Program-made: the position numbers and the translations under genes
The notes under the pieces: generated by a model
What the model saw: only the letters and a program-made list of their open reading frames with translations
What the model was told of the DNA's origin: nothing
Database searches by the model: none
Assembly: GCF_003732225.1 (NCBI RefSeq)
Contig: NZ_MOBJ01000015.1
Span: 1 to 64,000 of the forward strand
Length of the DNA stretch: 64,000 nt
Direction of reading: 5' to 3'
DNA from: Pseudomonas brassicacearum
GTDB taxonomy: Bacteria > Pseudomonadota > Gammaproteobacteria > Pseudomonadales > Pseudomonadaceae
Shown: piece by piece, positions 17,767 to 27,312 of the stretch
How positions within the stretch are numbered: the first letter of the stretch is position 1
How the letters are laid out: each line of letters starts with the position of its first letter

Positions 17767-18057
17767 ATGCGCTCACTAAATCGCCTGTTGCTGACTGGCT
17801 TCTTTGCAATCACTCCACTGGCCGTCATGGCAGCCAATGATGCACCGACGCCGGAACCGGAAGTCACCATCCACACTGAAGGTGACAAGACCATTCAGGA
17901 GTACCGCCAGAACGGCTTCCTGTATGCGATCAAGGTCACCCCGAAGGGAGGCAAACCGTACTTTTTGGTGCGCGCGGACGGAACGGAAGCAAACTTTATC
18001 CGCTCGGACCAGCCGGATATGCTGATTCCGTCGTGGGAAATTTTTACCTGGAAGTAG
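17767..18057 (+). CDS. DUF2782-like small exported protein
   Basis: A 96-residue protein with a signal peptide (about 1-22, ending VMAAND) and a compact domain (HTEGDKTIQEYRQNGFLYAIKVTPKGGKPYFLVRADG). It resembles DUF2782, whose gene commonly lies between polA and thrB in Pseudomonas. Presumably periplasmic; the function is unknown. thrB starts 61 bp downstream on the same strand. Confidence 0.82.
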   Translation: MRSLNRLLLTGFFAITPLAVMAANDAPTPEPEVTIHTEGDKTIQEYRQNGFLYAIKVTPKGGKPYFLVRADGTEANFIRSDQPDMLIPSWEIFTWK

Positions 18058-18118
18058 TTTCTTAACTTTAATCGGCGCTGGCTCAACTCCCGGCGCCCGA
18101 ACTGAGCAGTTTTTAACC

Positions 18119-19069
18119 ATGTCTGTGTTCACTCCCCTGGCTCGGCCCGAGCTGGAAACCTTTCTCGCCCCTTATGGGCTCGGCCGCCTGCTTGATTTCC
18201 AGGGGATTGCCGCGGGTAGCGAAAACACCAACTTCTTTATCAGTCTGGAGCAGGGCGAGTTTGTCCTGACTCTGGTTGAGCGCGGCCCCGTGCAGGAGAT
18301 GCCGTTCTTTATCGAGCTGCTCGACGTGCTGCATGATGCCGATTTGCCGGTGCCCTACGCGCTGCGTACCACCGACGGCATCGCCCTGCGTGAATTGGCC
18401 GGCAAACCCGCACTGTTGCAGCCGCGGCTGGCCGGCAAGCACATCAAGGAAGCCAACGCACAGCATTGCGCACAGGTCGGTGAATTGCTGGGGCACCTGC
18501 ACCTGGCGACCAAAGACCACATGATCAAGCGCAAAACCGATCGCGGCCTCGACTGGATGCTCGAAGAAGGCACGCAACTGCTGTCGCACCTGAATGCCGC
18601 ACAAAGCAATCTGCTGCAACGCGCCTTGAACGAAATCACTGAGCAGAAGACCAAAATCCTGGCGCTGCCTCGGGCCAACATCCACGCCGACCTGTTCCGC
18701 GACAACGCGATGTTCGAAGGCACGCACCTGACCGGGCTGATCGACTTCTACAACGCCTGTTCAGGCCCGATGCTCTACGACGTAGCGATTGCCCTGAATG
18801 ACTGGTGCTCGGACGAAGACGGCTTGATTGACGGCCCACGGGCGAGGGCACTGCTCGGTGCTTATGCGGCGCTACGTCCGTTCACCGCCACCGAGGCCGA
18901 ACTGTGGCCGACCATGCTGCGGGTGGCGTGCGTGCGGTTCTGGCTGTCGCGCTTGATCGCCGCCGAATCCTTTGCCGGGCAGGACGTGCTGATTCACGAT
19001 CCGATGGAGTTTCAGCAGCGCCTGGCGCAGCGTCAGCACGTCAGCACGCCGTTGCCGTTCGCCCTTTAA
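18119..19069 (+). CDS. thrB: Homoserine kinase (ThrB, APH-fold)
   Basis: A 316-residue kinase that phosphorylates homoserine with ATP for threonine synthesis. It belongs to the choline/aminoglycoside kinase fold rather than the GHMP family used by enteric ThrB, as usual for Pseudomonas. Visible signs: ENTNFFI near the N-terminus, the catalytic HADLFRDNAMFEG (Brenner-like HxDxxxxN) and GLIDFYNACSG (metal-binding Asp). The length is typical. A REP doublet follows. Confidence 0.93.
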   Translation: MSVFTPLARPELETFLAPYGLGRLLDFQGIAAGSENTNFFISLEQGEFVLTLVERGPVQEMPFFIELLDVLHDADLPVPYALRTTDGIALRELAGKPALLQPRLAGKHIKEANAQHCAQVGELLGHLHLATKDHMIKRKTDRGLDWMLEEGTQLLSHLNAAQSNLLQRALNEITEQKTKILALPRANIHADLFRDNAMFEGTHLTGLIDFYNACSGPMLYDVAIALNDWCSDEDGLIDGPRARALLGAYAALRPFTATEAELWPTMLRVACVRFWLSRLIAAESFAGQDVLIHDPMEFQQRLAQRQHVSTPLPFAL

Positions 19070-19072
19070 AGC

Positions 19073-19136
19073 ATCGCGAGCAGGCTCGCTCCCACAGGTT
19101 CTCGGTGATCCATGTGGGAGCGAGCCTGCTCGCGAT
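19073..19136. repeat. REP doublet, family A
   Basis: Two inverted copies of the GAGCGAGCCTGCTCGC-type repeat separated by about 20 bp, between the converging thrB and znuA stop codons. Confidence 0.9.
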
Positions 19137-19158
19137 TGAGGCGCAGCCGAATAATGCT

Positions 19159-20088
19159 TTAAAGCGACTCCAGGCAACCCGCCAAATCACTCCCCAACTT
19201 CTCCAACACCTTCTCATAACCCTGAGCCGTCGCCGGCGTGTAACCACCCAACGCATCCAACTCCGCCAGTTTCACCGGCAAACCGGCCACCAGTGTCTCG
19301 GCCAAGCGTGGGCGCAACGGCGGTTCGCTGAACACGCAGGTCTTGCCGACTTCCTGCAAGCGCGAGCGCATCGCCGCAACGTGCTGGGCACCGGGCTGCA
19401 CTTCGGCAGCAACGCTGAACACGCCGGTGTGCTTGAGGCCGTAGGCGTCTTCGAAGTAATCGAACGCTTCGTGGAACACGAAGTAAGGCTTGTCCGCGAC
19501 ACCCGCCAGGCGCGCTTTCAAGCGCAGATCCAGCGCATCCAGACGCTCATCGAACGCCTTGAGGTTGCTCTGATAACGCGGCGCATTGGCCGGATCGGCA
19601 GCACTGAGGTCAGTGGCGATTTTTGCCGCGATCACCCGAGCGTTGACCGGTGACAACCAAAGGTGAGCATCGAGACTGCCGGGGCGGTGGTCGTGATCAT
19701 GCTCGTTGGCCTCCTCCGCATGGGAGTGGCTGTCTTGCGCGAAGCGGCGCAGCTTCAAACCGGGCAGGTCCTGCACCGCAACCGCTGGCAGACTACGACC
19801 TTTAAGCACGCGCGGAAGGAAACCCTCCATGTCCGGGCCAATCCAGTAGAGCAAATCCACCGACTGCACCTTCCGTACGTCGGAAGGACGCAAGGCATAG
19901 TTATGCGGCGACGCACCTGGTGGCAGCAACACTTCGGGAACCCCGACGCCATCCTGCACCGCAGCAGCAATCAGCTGCAGGGGCTTGATACTGGTCAGCA
20001 CATTCACCTCGGCATGAGCGACGTTGATCGCAAACAAACCGGCAGTAAATGTGACAAAAATGGCAAAAAGTCTGGACACGATGACCAC
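19159..20088 (-). CDS. znuA: ZnuA, zinc ABC transporter binding protein
   Basis: A 309-residue periplasmic zinc-binding protein that hands Zn(II) to ZnuBC. The signal peptide is about 1-26 (ending AHAEV). Cluster A-I family features: zinc-ligand His in ASPHNYALRPSD, a His/Asp-rich loop (HSHAEEANEHDHDH) and DAHLWLSP with a further ligand His; FVFHEAFDYF and FSEPPLRPRLAE follow. It is divergent from zur across 57 bp that hold a candidate Zur site. Confidence 0.94.
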   Translation of the reverse strand: MVIVSRLFAIFVTFTAGLFAINVAHAEVNVLTSIKPLQLIAAAVQDGVGVPEVLLPPGASPHNYALRPSDVRKVQSVDLLYWIGPDMEGFLPRVLKGRSLPAVAVQDLPGLKLRRFAQDSHSHAEEANEHDHDHRPGSLDAHLWLSPVNARVIAAKIATDLSAADPANAPRYQSNLKAFDERLDALDLRLKARLAGVADKPYFVFHEAFDYFEDAYGLKHTGVFSVAAEVQPGAQHVAAMRSRLQEVGKTCVFSEPPLRPRLAETLVAGLPVKLAELDALGGYTPATAQGYEKVLEKLGSDLAGCLESL

Positions 20089-20105
20089 TCAAAGAGGCGA
20101 GAACG

Positions 20106-20120
20106 GGTAACATAATAACG
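20106..20120. promoter_or_regulatory. Candidate Zur box between znuA and zur
   Basis: The minus strand reads CGTTATTATGTTACC, an A/T-centred dyad close to the Pseudomonas Zur pattern (GTTAT..TATAAC type). It lies 17 bp from the znuA start and 25 bp from the zur start, so one site could repress both directions when zinc is plentiful. Confidence 0.6.
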
Positions 20121-20145
20121 TCTCTCACAAAACTCGTCGCCGCTC

Positions 20146-20627
20146 ATGCCTAAAACACCGTTAGCCAGCCGTCCCCACGACCACTCTCACTGCGTGCACA
20201 GCGCGTTGTCCGAGGCCGATGTCATTTGCGCACGTCAAGGCTTGCGCCTGACCGCGTTGCGTCGGCGGGTGCTGGAACTGGTCTGGCAAAGCCACAAGCC
20301 GCTGGGCGCCTACGACATTCTGGCGGTACTCAGCGAGCAGGATGGCCGCCGCGCTGCGCCGCCGACCGTCTACCGCGCGCTGGATTTCCTGCTGGATAAC
20401 GGCCTGGTCCATCGCATCTCTTCGCTCAACGCCTTCGTTGGCTGTAATCATCCGGGGCACGCCCACCAGGGCCAGTTCCTGATTTGCCGCGAATGCCATG
20501 CGGCCATCGAGCTCGAACAGAAATCCATCAGCGACACGATCATCCACAGCGCGAGCGACGTCGGGTTTGTGGTCGAAGGTCAGACTGTCGAAGTGGTCGG
20601 TCTCTGCTCGGGTTGCCAGGGGGCTTG

Positions 20628-20628
<1 letters not shown>
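20146..20628 (+). CDS. zur: Zur, zinc-responsive Fur-family repressor
   Basis: A 160-residue repressor. The winged-helix domain (about 20-90) shows LTALRRRVLELV and the recognition region PPTVYRALDFLLDNGLVHRI. The metal-binding dimerisation domain has CNHPGHAHQ, the C-x2-C pair in LICRECHAAIE and a second pair CSGCQGA at the C-terminus for structural zinc. An N-terminal HDHSHCVH stretch adds potential ligands. It is the first gene of zur-znuC-znuB, with its stop overlapping the znuC start. Confidence 0.95.
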
Positions 20629-21405
<777 letters not shown>

Positions 21406-21413
<8 letters not shown>

Positions 21414-22194
21414 TTTTCTGTTGTACGCCCTGCTCGCAGGCCTGGCCCTGGCCGCCGTCGCAGGTCCGCTGGGATCGTTCGTGGTCTGGCGGCGCATGGC
21501 CTATTTCGGCGACACCCTGTCCCACGCGGCCTTGCTCGGTGTGGCGTTGGGTTTTCTGCTGGATGTCAGCCCGACCATCGCCGTCACCGTCGGCTGCCTG
21601 TTGCTGGCCGTGCTGCTGGTGACCTTGCAACAGCGACAGCCGCTGGCCTCCGACACCTTGTTGGGGATTCTTGCGCCAAGCACGCTCTCTCTGGGGCTGG
21701 TGGTACTAAGCTTCATGCATGAAGTGCGGATCGACCTGATGGCCTATCTGTTCGGCGACCTGCTGGCGATCAGCCCGACCGATCTTTCGTGGATTCTCGG
21801 CGGCAGCGCGGCGGTGATGCTGCTGTTGGTGGCGCTGTGGCGGCCGTTGCTGGCGATTACCGTGCACGAAGAACTGGCCACGGTCGAAGGTCTGCCCGTG
21901 GCGGCGTTGCGCCTGACCTTGATGCTGTTGATTGCAGTGGTGATCGCGGTGGCGATGAAAATCGTCGGCGTGCTGCTGATTACTTCTCTGCTGATCATCC
22001 CGGCGGCTGCGGCACAACGTCACGCACGCTCTCCAGAGCAGATGGCCTTGGGCGCGAGTTTGCTCGGTATACTTGCGGTCTGCGGTGGCCTGGCGCTGTC
22101 GTGGTTCAAGGACACGCCGGCTGGCCCATCGATTGTGGTGGCTGCCGCCGCGCTGTTTCTGCTGAGTTTTGTCCTGCCCCGTCGAGGGGTGTAG
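21406..22194 (+). CDS. znuB: ZnuB, zinc ABC transporter permease
   Basis: A 262-residue inner-membrane permease of the ABC-3 family, with about eight hydrophobic segments. The start MADFLLYALLAGLALA fits the family and lies inside the znuC end, showing coupled translation. The ABC-3 signature region (GDTLSHAALLGVALG) and the conserved KIVGVLLITSLLIIPAAAA segment are seen. With ZnuA and ZnuC it forms the high-affinity Zn(II) importer. Confidence 0.95.
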
Positions 22195-22231
22195 ACTTGC
22201 TCGTTTTTTGCGCAATCAGAGAGTCGCAGGA

Positions 22232-22945
22232 ATGAAGCCGTTCGCCTCCCGTTATCTGCTCCTTGTTGCATTTTCGCTGCTACTTGGCGCCTGCCAAAGC
22301 ACGCCGCCAGCCCCTGCAGTTCCTGACGCACGGGCTACGGCGATCGCGCAGCTGGAGCAAAGCCTGGCCAGCAGTGAACTGGCCACCGCCGAGGATCAAT
22401 TGGCCGCTTTGCAAGCCGAATCGCCCAACGATCAGTCGCTGGAGCAATATCAACGGCAACTCGCCGAAGCCTATTTGCAACGCAGCCAGATCGTTCTGCA
22501 AAAAGGCGACGTGAATGCCGCCGCCACGGCCCTGAGCCGGGCTCGCGCGTTGATGCCCAAAGCCCCGGCGCTGACCGGTGGCGTCAACAACGCCATCAGC
22601 CATGCGCGCAAAGCTGAACTGGACCAGGCCGAAGCCGCCCTCAAAGCCGCCGAAGCCAAGCGTGTCGCCAAGGTCATCGACCCAACGGCTGAGAGCACCA
22701 CCGTTGCGCTGAACATCGCCGATAGCAAGCAGTTGCGGCGGCAACTCGATGCGATTGCCAGCGATGTGGTGAGTTACCAGTGCGACGTCAGCATCCAGGC
22801 ACCTCGCACCGAGGATTACCCGTGGCTGGCCACGCTGCTGACCAAACGGGTGAAGAAGCTTGATGCCGACTTCGACCTGAAGATCGAGCGGCAGATTTTG
22901 CGCAATGTCCCGGCACAAATGGTTCTGACGCCGCGTAAGCCTTAA
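22232..22945 (+). CDS. Lipoprotein with helical repeat region
   Basis: A 237-residue protein whose signal peptide ends in lipobox LGAC (C21). Residues about 35-150 are Ala/Glu/Gln-rich helices with TPR-like spacing (AYLQRSQIVLQKGDVNAAATALSRARALMP). The C-terminal part (about 165-235) resembles a small secretin/TonB-like fold (STTVALNIADSKQLRRQLDAIA). It follows znuB by 37 bp and is probably in the same operon. The corresponding gene in P. aeruginosa is also unnamed. Function unknown. Confidence 0.8.
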   Translation: MKPFASRYLLLVAFSLLLGACQSTPPAPAVPDARATAIAQLEQSLASSELATAEDQLAALQAESPNDQSLEQYQRQLAEAYLQRSQIVLQKGDVNAAATALSRARALMPKAPALTGGVNNAISHARKAELDQAEAALKAAEAKRVAKVIDPTAESTTVALNIADSKQLRRQLDAIASDVVSYQCDVSIQAPRTEDYPWLATLLTKRVKKLDADFDLKIERQILRNVPAQMVLTPRKP

Positions 22946-22948
22946 CAG

Positions 22949-23015
22949 AAAAGATCGCAGCCTTCGGCAGCTCCTACGGACCGGTGTAGGAGCTGCCGCA
23001 GGCTGCGATCTTTTT
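22949..23015. repeat. REP doublet, family B
   Basis: Inverted pair of the AGATCGCAGCCTTCGGCAGC repeat, ending in a T run (TTTTTC). It can fold into a long hairpin and may also end the znu transcript. Confidence 0.9.
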
Positions 23016-23158
23016 CTTGTTTATGACCTTTGATCGCGTTATTTCCAAATGACTGGATGAATGCGAAATAAATGCTAAGAACCTCTATACGGACAGGCTA
23101 AAATGCCCGCCCGGCTAACCGCTGATCCTTTTCTAACGCGCCCCACAAGGTTCGCTAC

Positions 23159-24166
23159 GTGATCGAGTTTCAAAACGTCCATAAAACTTACCGCGTTGCC
23201 GGTAAGGATATTCCCGCGCTGCACCCCACCAATCTGTCGATTGAGAACGGTCAGGTGTTCGGCCTGATCGGTCATTCCGGTGCGGGAAAAAGTACCCTGT
23301 TGCGTCTGATCAACCGCCTGGAAAACTCCAGCGGCGGCAAGATCATCGTCGATGGCGAAGAAGTTACCGCGCTGGATGCCAATGCTCTGCGCCGCTTCCG
23401 TCAGCAAGTCGGGATGATCTTCCAGCACTTCAACCTGCTGGCCTCCAAGACGGTTGCCGACAACGTTGCACTGCCGCTGACCCTGGCCGGTGAACTGTCG
23501 CGCAGCGAGATCGACCAGCGCGTGGCCGAGTTGCTTGCTCGCGTCGGCCTGTCCGACCACGCAAAGAAGTACCCGGCGCAGCTGTCCGGTGGCCAGAAGC
23601 AGCGCGTCGGCATCGCCCGCGCCCTGGCGACCAAGCCGAAAATCCTGCTCTGCGACGAAGCCACCAGCGCCCTCGACCCGCAAACCACCGCGTCGGTCCT
23701 GCAACTGTTGGCCGAGATCAACCGTGAGCTGAACCTGACCATCGTGCTGATCACCCATGAAATGGACGTGATTCGCCGGGTCTGCGACCAGGTCGCGGTA
23801 ATGGATGCCGGCGTAATCGTCGAACAAGGTCCGGTAGCCGACGTGTTCCTGCACCCGAAACATCCGACCACCAAACGCTTCGTTCAGGAAGACGAGCAGA
23901 TCGACGAAAGCGAACAGCGCGACGACTTCGCTCACGTGCCGGGCCGTATTGTGCGCCTGACCTTCCAGGGCGACGCCACCTACGCGCCGTTGCTGGGCAC
24001 CGTCGCTCGGGAAACGGGTGTGGACTACAGCATCCTCGCCGGTCGTATCGACCGCATCAAAGACGTCCCCTACGGGCAACTGACCCTGGCGGTCACCGGT
24101 GGCGACATGGACGCGGCGTTTGCCCGCTTCACCGCAGCTGACGTCCACATGGAGGTGCTGCGTTAA
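23159..24166 (+). CDS. metN: MetN, methionine ABC importer ATPase
   Basis: A 335-residue ATPase of the MUT (D/L-methionine) transporter. Walker A GHSGAGKST, Q-loop MIFQHFNLL, signature LSGGQKQRVGIARAL, Walker B LLCDEATSALDP and switch His in ITHEMDVI are present. The C-terminal about 90 residues form the NIL ACT-like domain that senses cytoplasmic methionine (trans-inhibition). The start is GTG, which puts MIEFQNVHKTY at the N-terminus as in the family. Its stop overlaps the metI start by 1 bp. No SAM-type riboswitch is evident upstream. Confidence 0.94.
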   Translation: MIEFQNVHKTYRVAGKDIPALHPTNLSIENGQVFGLIGHSGAGKSTLLRLINRLENSSGGKIIVDGEEVTALDANALRRFRQQVGMIFQHFNLLASKTVADNVALPLTLAGELSRSEIDQRVAELLARVGLSDHAKKYPAQLSGGQKQRVGIARALATKPKILLCDEATSALDPQTTASVLQLLAEINRELNLTIVLITHEMDVIRRVCDQVAVMDAGVIVEQGPVADVFLHPKHPTTKRFVQEDEQIDESEQRDDFAHVPGRIVRLTFQGDATYAPLLGTVARETGVDYSILAGRIDRIKDVPYGQLTLAVTGGDMDAAFARFTAADVHMEVLR

Positions 24167-24840
24167 TGGAAGCCCTGATGAGTTTCTTCGCCAATATCGA
24201 CTGGTTCGAAATCTGGCTGGCCACCGGTGACACCTTGCTGATGCTGGGCGGTTCGCTGTTGTTCACCGTACTGCTCGGCCTGCCGCTGGGCGTGTTGCTG
24301 TTCCTCTGCAGCCCGCGCCAGTTGCTCGAGGCCAAAGGCGTTTACGCACTGCTGTCGCTGATCGTGAATATCCTGCGTTCGCTGCCGTTCATCATTCTGC
24401 TGATCGTGATGATCCCGTTCACTGTGTTGATCACCGGCACCTCGCTGGGCGTCGGCGGTGCGATCCCGCCGCTGGTGGTGGGCGCTACGCCGTTCTTCGC
24501 CCGACTGGTGGAAACCGCCCTGCGTGAAGTCGATCGCGGCATTATCGAAGCGACCCAGGCGATGGGCGCGACCACCCGCCAGATCATCATCAACGCGCTG
24601 CTGCCGGAAGCCCGCCCGGGCATTTTCGCAGCGATCACGGTGACCGCGATTACGCTGGTGTCCTACACGGCCATGGCCGGTGTGGTCGGCGCCGGTGGCT
24701 TGGGTGACCTGGCGATCCGCTTCGGTTACCAACGTTTCCAGACTGACGTGATGGTGGTGACCGTAGTGTTGCTGCTGGTGTTGGTCCAGGTTCTGCAAAC
24801 CGTCGGCGATAAGCTGGTGGTGCACTTTTCCCGAAAATAA
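24166..24840 (+). CDS. metI: MetI, methionine ABC importer permease
   Basis: A 224-residue permease with five or six membrane segments. The EAA-loop sequence (VDRGIIEATQAMGATTRQIIINALLPEARPG split over the centre) matches the MetI family. It is coupled to metN by TAATG overlap and followed 61 bp later by metQ. Confidence 0.94.
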   Translation: MEALMSFFANIDWFEIWLATGDTLLMLGGSLLFTVLLGLPLGVLLFLCSPRQLLEAKGVYALLSLIVNILRSLPFIILLIVMIPFTVLITGTSLGVGGAIPPLVVGATPFFARLVETALREVDRGIIEATQAMGATTRQIIINALLPEARPGIFAAITVTAITLVSYTAMAGVVGAGGLGDLAIRFGYQRFQTDVMVVTVVLLLVLVQVLQTVGDKLVVHFSRK

Positions 24841-24901
24841 ATGCAATCGCCGGCCACGGCTGGCAGGCGCCCGAACGGGTGCCTCACAAGGAGTTTGCTG
24901 G

Positions 24902-25675
24902 ATGAAAAAACTACTCGTCGCGTTCGCTGCCGTTGCAGCGTTTTCTGCTCAGGCCGCTGAAACCCTGACCGTCGCCGCTACCCCGGTTCCGCACGCGGAA
25001 ATCCTTGAGTTCGTGAAGCCGGCACTGGCCAAAGAAGGCGTCGACCTCAAGGTCAAGGTGTTCACCGACTACGTGCAGCCAAACGTACAGGTTGCCGAAA
25101 AACGCCTGGACGCCAACTTCTTCCAGCACCAGCCGTACCTCGATGAGTTCAACAAGGCCAAGGGCACAAACCTGGTGAGCGTTGCCGGTGTGCACCTGGA
25201 GCCGCTGGGCGCGTACTCCAGCAAGTACAAGACTCTCGCTGAACTGCCAGGTGGCGCCAACGTGGTGATCCCGAACGACGCCACCAACGGCGGCCGCGCG
25301 CTGTTGCTGCTGGAGAAGGCCGGTCTGATCAAGTTGAAGGATTCGAAAAACATCCTGTCGACCGTCAAGGACATCACCGAAAACACCAAGGACCTGAAGT
25401 TCCGTGAACTGGAAGCCGCGACCATCCCGCGTGTGCTGACCCAGGTCGACCTGGCGCTGATCAACACCAACTACGCGCTGGAAGCCAAGCTCGATCCGTC
25501 CAAGGACGCCCTGGTGATCGAAGGCAAAGACTCGCCTTACGTGAACATCCTGGTCGCCCGTCCGGACGACAAGGACAGCGACGCGATGAAGAAACTGGTT
25601 GCTGCCCTGCACAGCCCGGAAGTAAAAGCCTTCATTCTGGAGAAGTACAAAGGCGCGGTATTGCCGGCGTTCTGA
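24902..25675 (+). CDS. metQ: MetQ, methionine-binding protein
   Basis: A 257-residue periplasmic protein of the NlpA/MetQ family. The signal peptide is cut near AQAAE (about residue 19); unlike many MetQ proteins there is no lipobox cysteine, so it is probably soluble. Family motifs include LTVAATPVPHAEIL, ANFFQHQPYLDEFN and NDATNGGRALLLLE. AAGGAG precedes the start. It completes the metNIQ operon. Confidence 0.93.
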   Translation: MKKLLVAFAAVAAFSAQAAETLTVAATPVPHAEILEFVKPALAKEGVDLKVKVFTDYVQPNVQVAEKRLDANFFQHQPYLDEFNKAKGTNLVSVAGVHLEPLGAYSSKYKTLAELPGGANVVIPNDATNGGRALLLLEKAGLIKLKDSKNILSTVKDITENTKDLKFRELEAATIPRVLTQVDLALINTNYALEAKLDPSKDALVIEGKDSPYVNILVARPDDKDSDAMKKLVAALHSPEVKAFILEKYKGAVLPAF

Positions 25676-25687
25676 TCTAAACACTAC

Positions 25688-25769
25688 AAAAAAGATCGCA
25701 GCCTTCGGCAGCTCCTACAGAACACGATATCCGTGCGTAGGAGCTGCCGAAGGCTGCGATCTTTTTTTG
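25688..25769. repeat. REP doublet, family B
   Basis: Inverted pair of AGATCGCAGCCTTCGGCAGC units flanked by A6 and T7 tracts, between the converging metQ and sco genes. It has the form of a bidirectional terminator. Confidence 0.9.
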
Positions 25770-25780
25770 TGCCTGAAGAA

Positions 25781-26416
25781 TTACTGACGCTTGAGCATCA
25801 CCGGCAACTGGGCCACCAGTTTCGTGTTGTTCAACGGCGCACGAATGAACCCGCGCTGCGTGCCGTCCGGCCCGATCACCGCCAGGTTGCCGCTGTGGTC
25901 GACGGTGTAGTTGGGTTTGCTGGTGTCAGCCGGAATGAACGGAATGCTCACCGCATTGGCGACTTTCTGCAGGTCTTCGACCGAAGCCGGCGTCAGGCCA
26001 ACAAATTGCGGATCGAAGTAACCCAGGTATTGCTTGAGCTGCTTGGGGGTGTCGCGGTTCGGGTCGACGCTGACCAGAATGATCTGCAGCTTGTCGACCG
26101 CATCCGCCGGCAGCTCGCTCTTGATCTGCCGCAGTTGCGCCAGCGTCGTCGGGCAGATGTCCGGGCAGAAGGTGTAGCCGAAGAACAGCAGACTCCACTT
26201 GCCTTTCAACGCGTTGACCGTGACCGGTTGGCCGTCCTGATTGGTCATCTGTACATCCGGCAGGTTGCGGCTTTGCGGCAACAGGATGATCCCCGCGTCG
26301 ATCAGCGCAGTCGGGTCGCCCTGGCCTTTGCCAGACAGTACTTTGTTGACGGTAAGCCCCAGGACCAGCGCGATCAGGGCAACAAGAATGAAGACGGTTT
26401 TCTGGGTTCGAGTCAT
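25781..26416 (-). CDS. Sco1/SenC copper chaperone for cytochrome oxidase
   Basis: A 211-residue membrane-anchored thioredoxin-fold protein that helps load the CuA site of oxidase subunit II. An N-terminal anchor (about 7-24) is followed by the copper motif C84-P-D-I-C88 and the third ligand His in TVDHSG. The start MTRTQKTVFIL overlaps the ctaB stop by 4 bp; a longer in-frame reading lies inside ctaB. It is the last gene of the oxidase cluster. Confidence 0.93.
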   Translation of the reverse strand: MTRTQKTVFILVALIALVLGLTVNKVLSGKGQGDPTALIDAGIILLPQSRNLPDVQMTNQDGQPVTVNALKGKWSLLFFGYTFCPDICPTTLAQLRQIKSELPADAVDKLQIILVSVDPNRDTPKQLKQYLGYFDPQFVGLTPASVEDLQKVANAVSIPFIPADTSKPNYTVDHSGNLAVIGPDGTQRGFIRAPLNNTKLVAQLPVMLKRQ

Positions 26417-27312
26417 AGGTTCAACAATAAGTAGTGGTCTACGAGCAGGGCGATGAACAGCAGGAACAAGTAGTAAATAGAGTACTTGAAGGTGTTGATC
26501 GCCGCGTGCGGCTGAGTGCCACGGTACAGCACCACGGCCCATTGCAGAAACCTCGCGCCCAGTCCCAGGGCGCAGATCAGGTACAGCAAGCCGCTCATGT
26601 GAATGACGTAGGGCATCAAGCTCACGGCCAGCAGGGCGAAGGTGTAAAGCAGGATGTGGATCTTGGTGTAATGCTCGCCGTGGGTCACCGGCAACATGGG
26701 AATATCGGCCTTGGCGTACTCCTCCTTGCGATGAATCGCCAGCGCCCAGAAATGCGGCGGCGTCCAGGCAAAGATGATCAGCACCAGCAGCAGCGGTTCG
26801 GCGCTGACATGCCCGGTGGCGGCAACCCAACCCAACAGCGGCGGCGCGGCGCCGGCCAGCCCGCCGATGACGATGTTCTGCGGCGTGGCGCGCTTGAGGA
26901 ACCCGGTGTAGACCACTGCATAGCCAAGCAGCGAGGCAAGGGTCAGCCAAGCAGTCAGCGGGTTGGTGAAGGCCAGCAACAAGGCCTGCCCGGCCACCGC
27001 CAGCAGCAGTGCGAAGGTCAGTGCGGCGGTCGGTGAAACCCGGCCTTCGGCCAGTGGCCGCTTATGCGTTCGCGCCATTACCGCGTCGATGCGCCGGTCC
27101 ACCACATGGTTGACCGCCGCCGCACCGCCCGCGCAAAGACCAATCCCCAGATTGCCAAACACCAGCACCGTCCACGGCACCCCGGCACGGGTGGCGAGGA
27201 ACATGCCAACCAGCGAGGTAATCAGCATCAACACCACGACTTTCGGTTTGGTCAGCTCCAGATAGTCACGCCAGACCGCCCGGCTCTGCCGTTCACCGAT
27301 CAGGGTCGCCAT
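26413..27312 (-). CDS. ctaB: Haem O synthase (CtaB/CyoE)
   Basis: A 299-residue polytopic prenyltransferase that adds a farnesyl group to haem B. The UbiA-family Asp-rich motif appears as NHVVDRRIDAVMARTHKRPL, and the second loop as GWVAATGHVS followed by ILLYTFALL. About eight hydrophobic segments are visible. AAGGAG precedes the start, and an AACAATAA motif lies just upstream (27326-27333). It overlaps ctaA by 13 bp and sco by 4 bp. Confidence 0.95.
   Translation of the reverse strand: MATLIGERQSRAVWRDYLELTKPKVVVLMLITSLVGMFLATRAGVPWTVLVFGNLGIGLCAGGAAAVNHVVDRRIDAVMARTHKRPLAEGRVSPTAALTFALLLAVAGQALLLAFTNPLTAWLTLASLLGYAVVYTGFLKRATPQNIVIGGLAGAAPPLLGWVAATGHVSAEPLLLVLIIFAWTPPHFWALAIHRKEEYAKADIPMLPVTHGEHYTKIHILLYTFALLAVSLMPYVIHMSGLLYLICALGLGARFLQWAVVLYRGTQPHAAINTFKYSIYYLFLLFIALLVDHYLLLNL

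Noticed and set aside
23016..23158. Possible SAM riboswitch before metN
   Set aside because: No conserved aptamer helices or terminator/antiterminator pair could be seen in this short leader.
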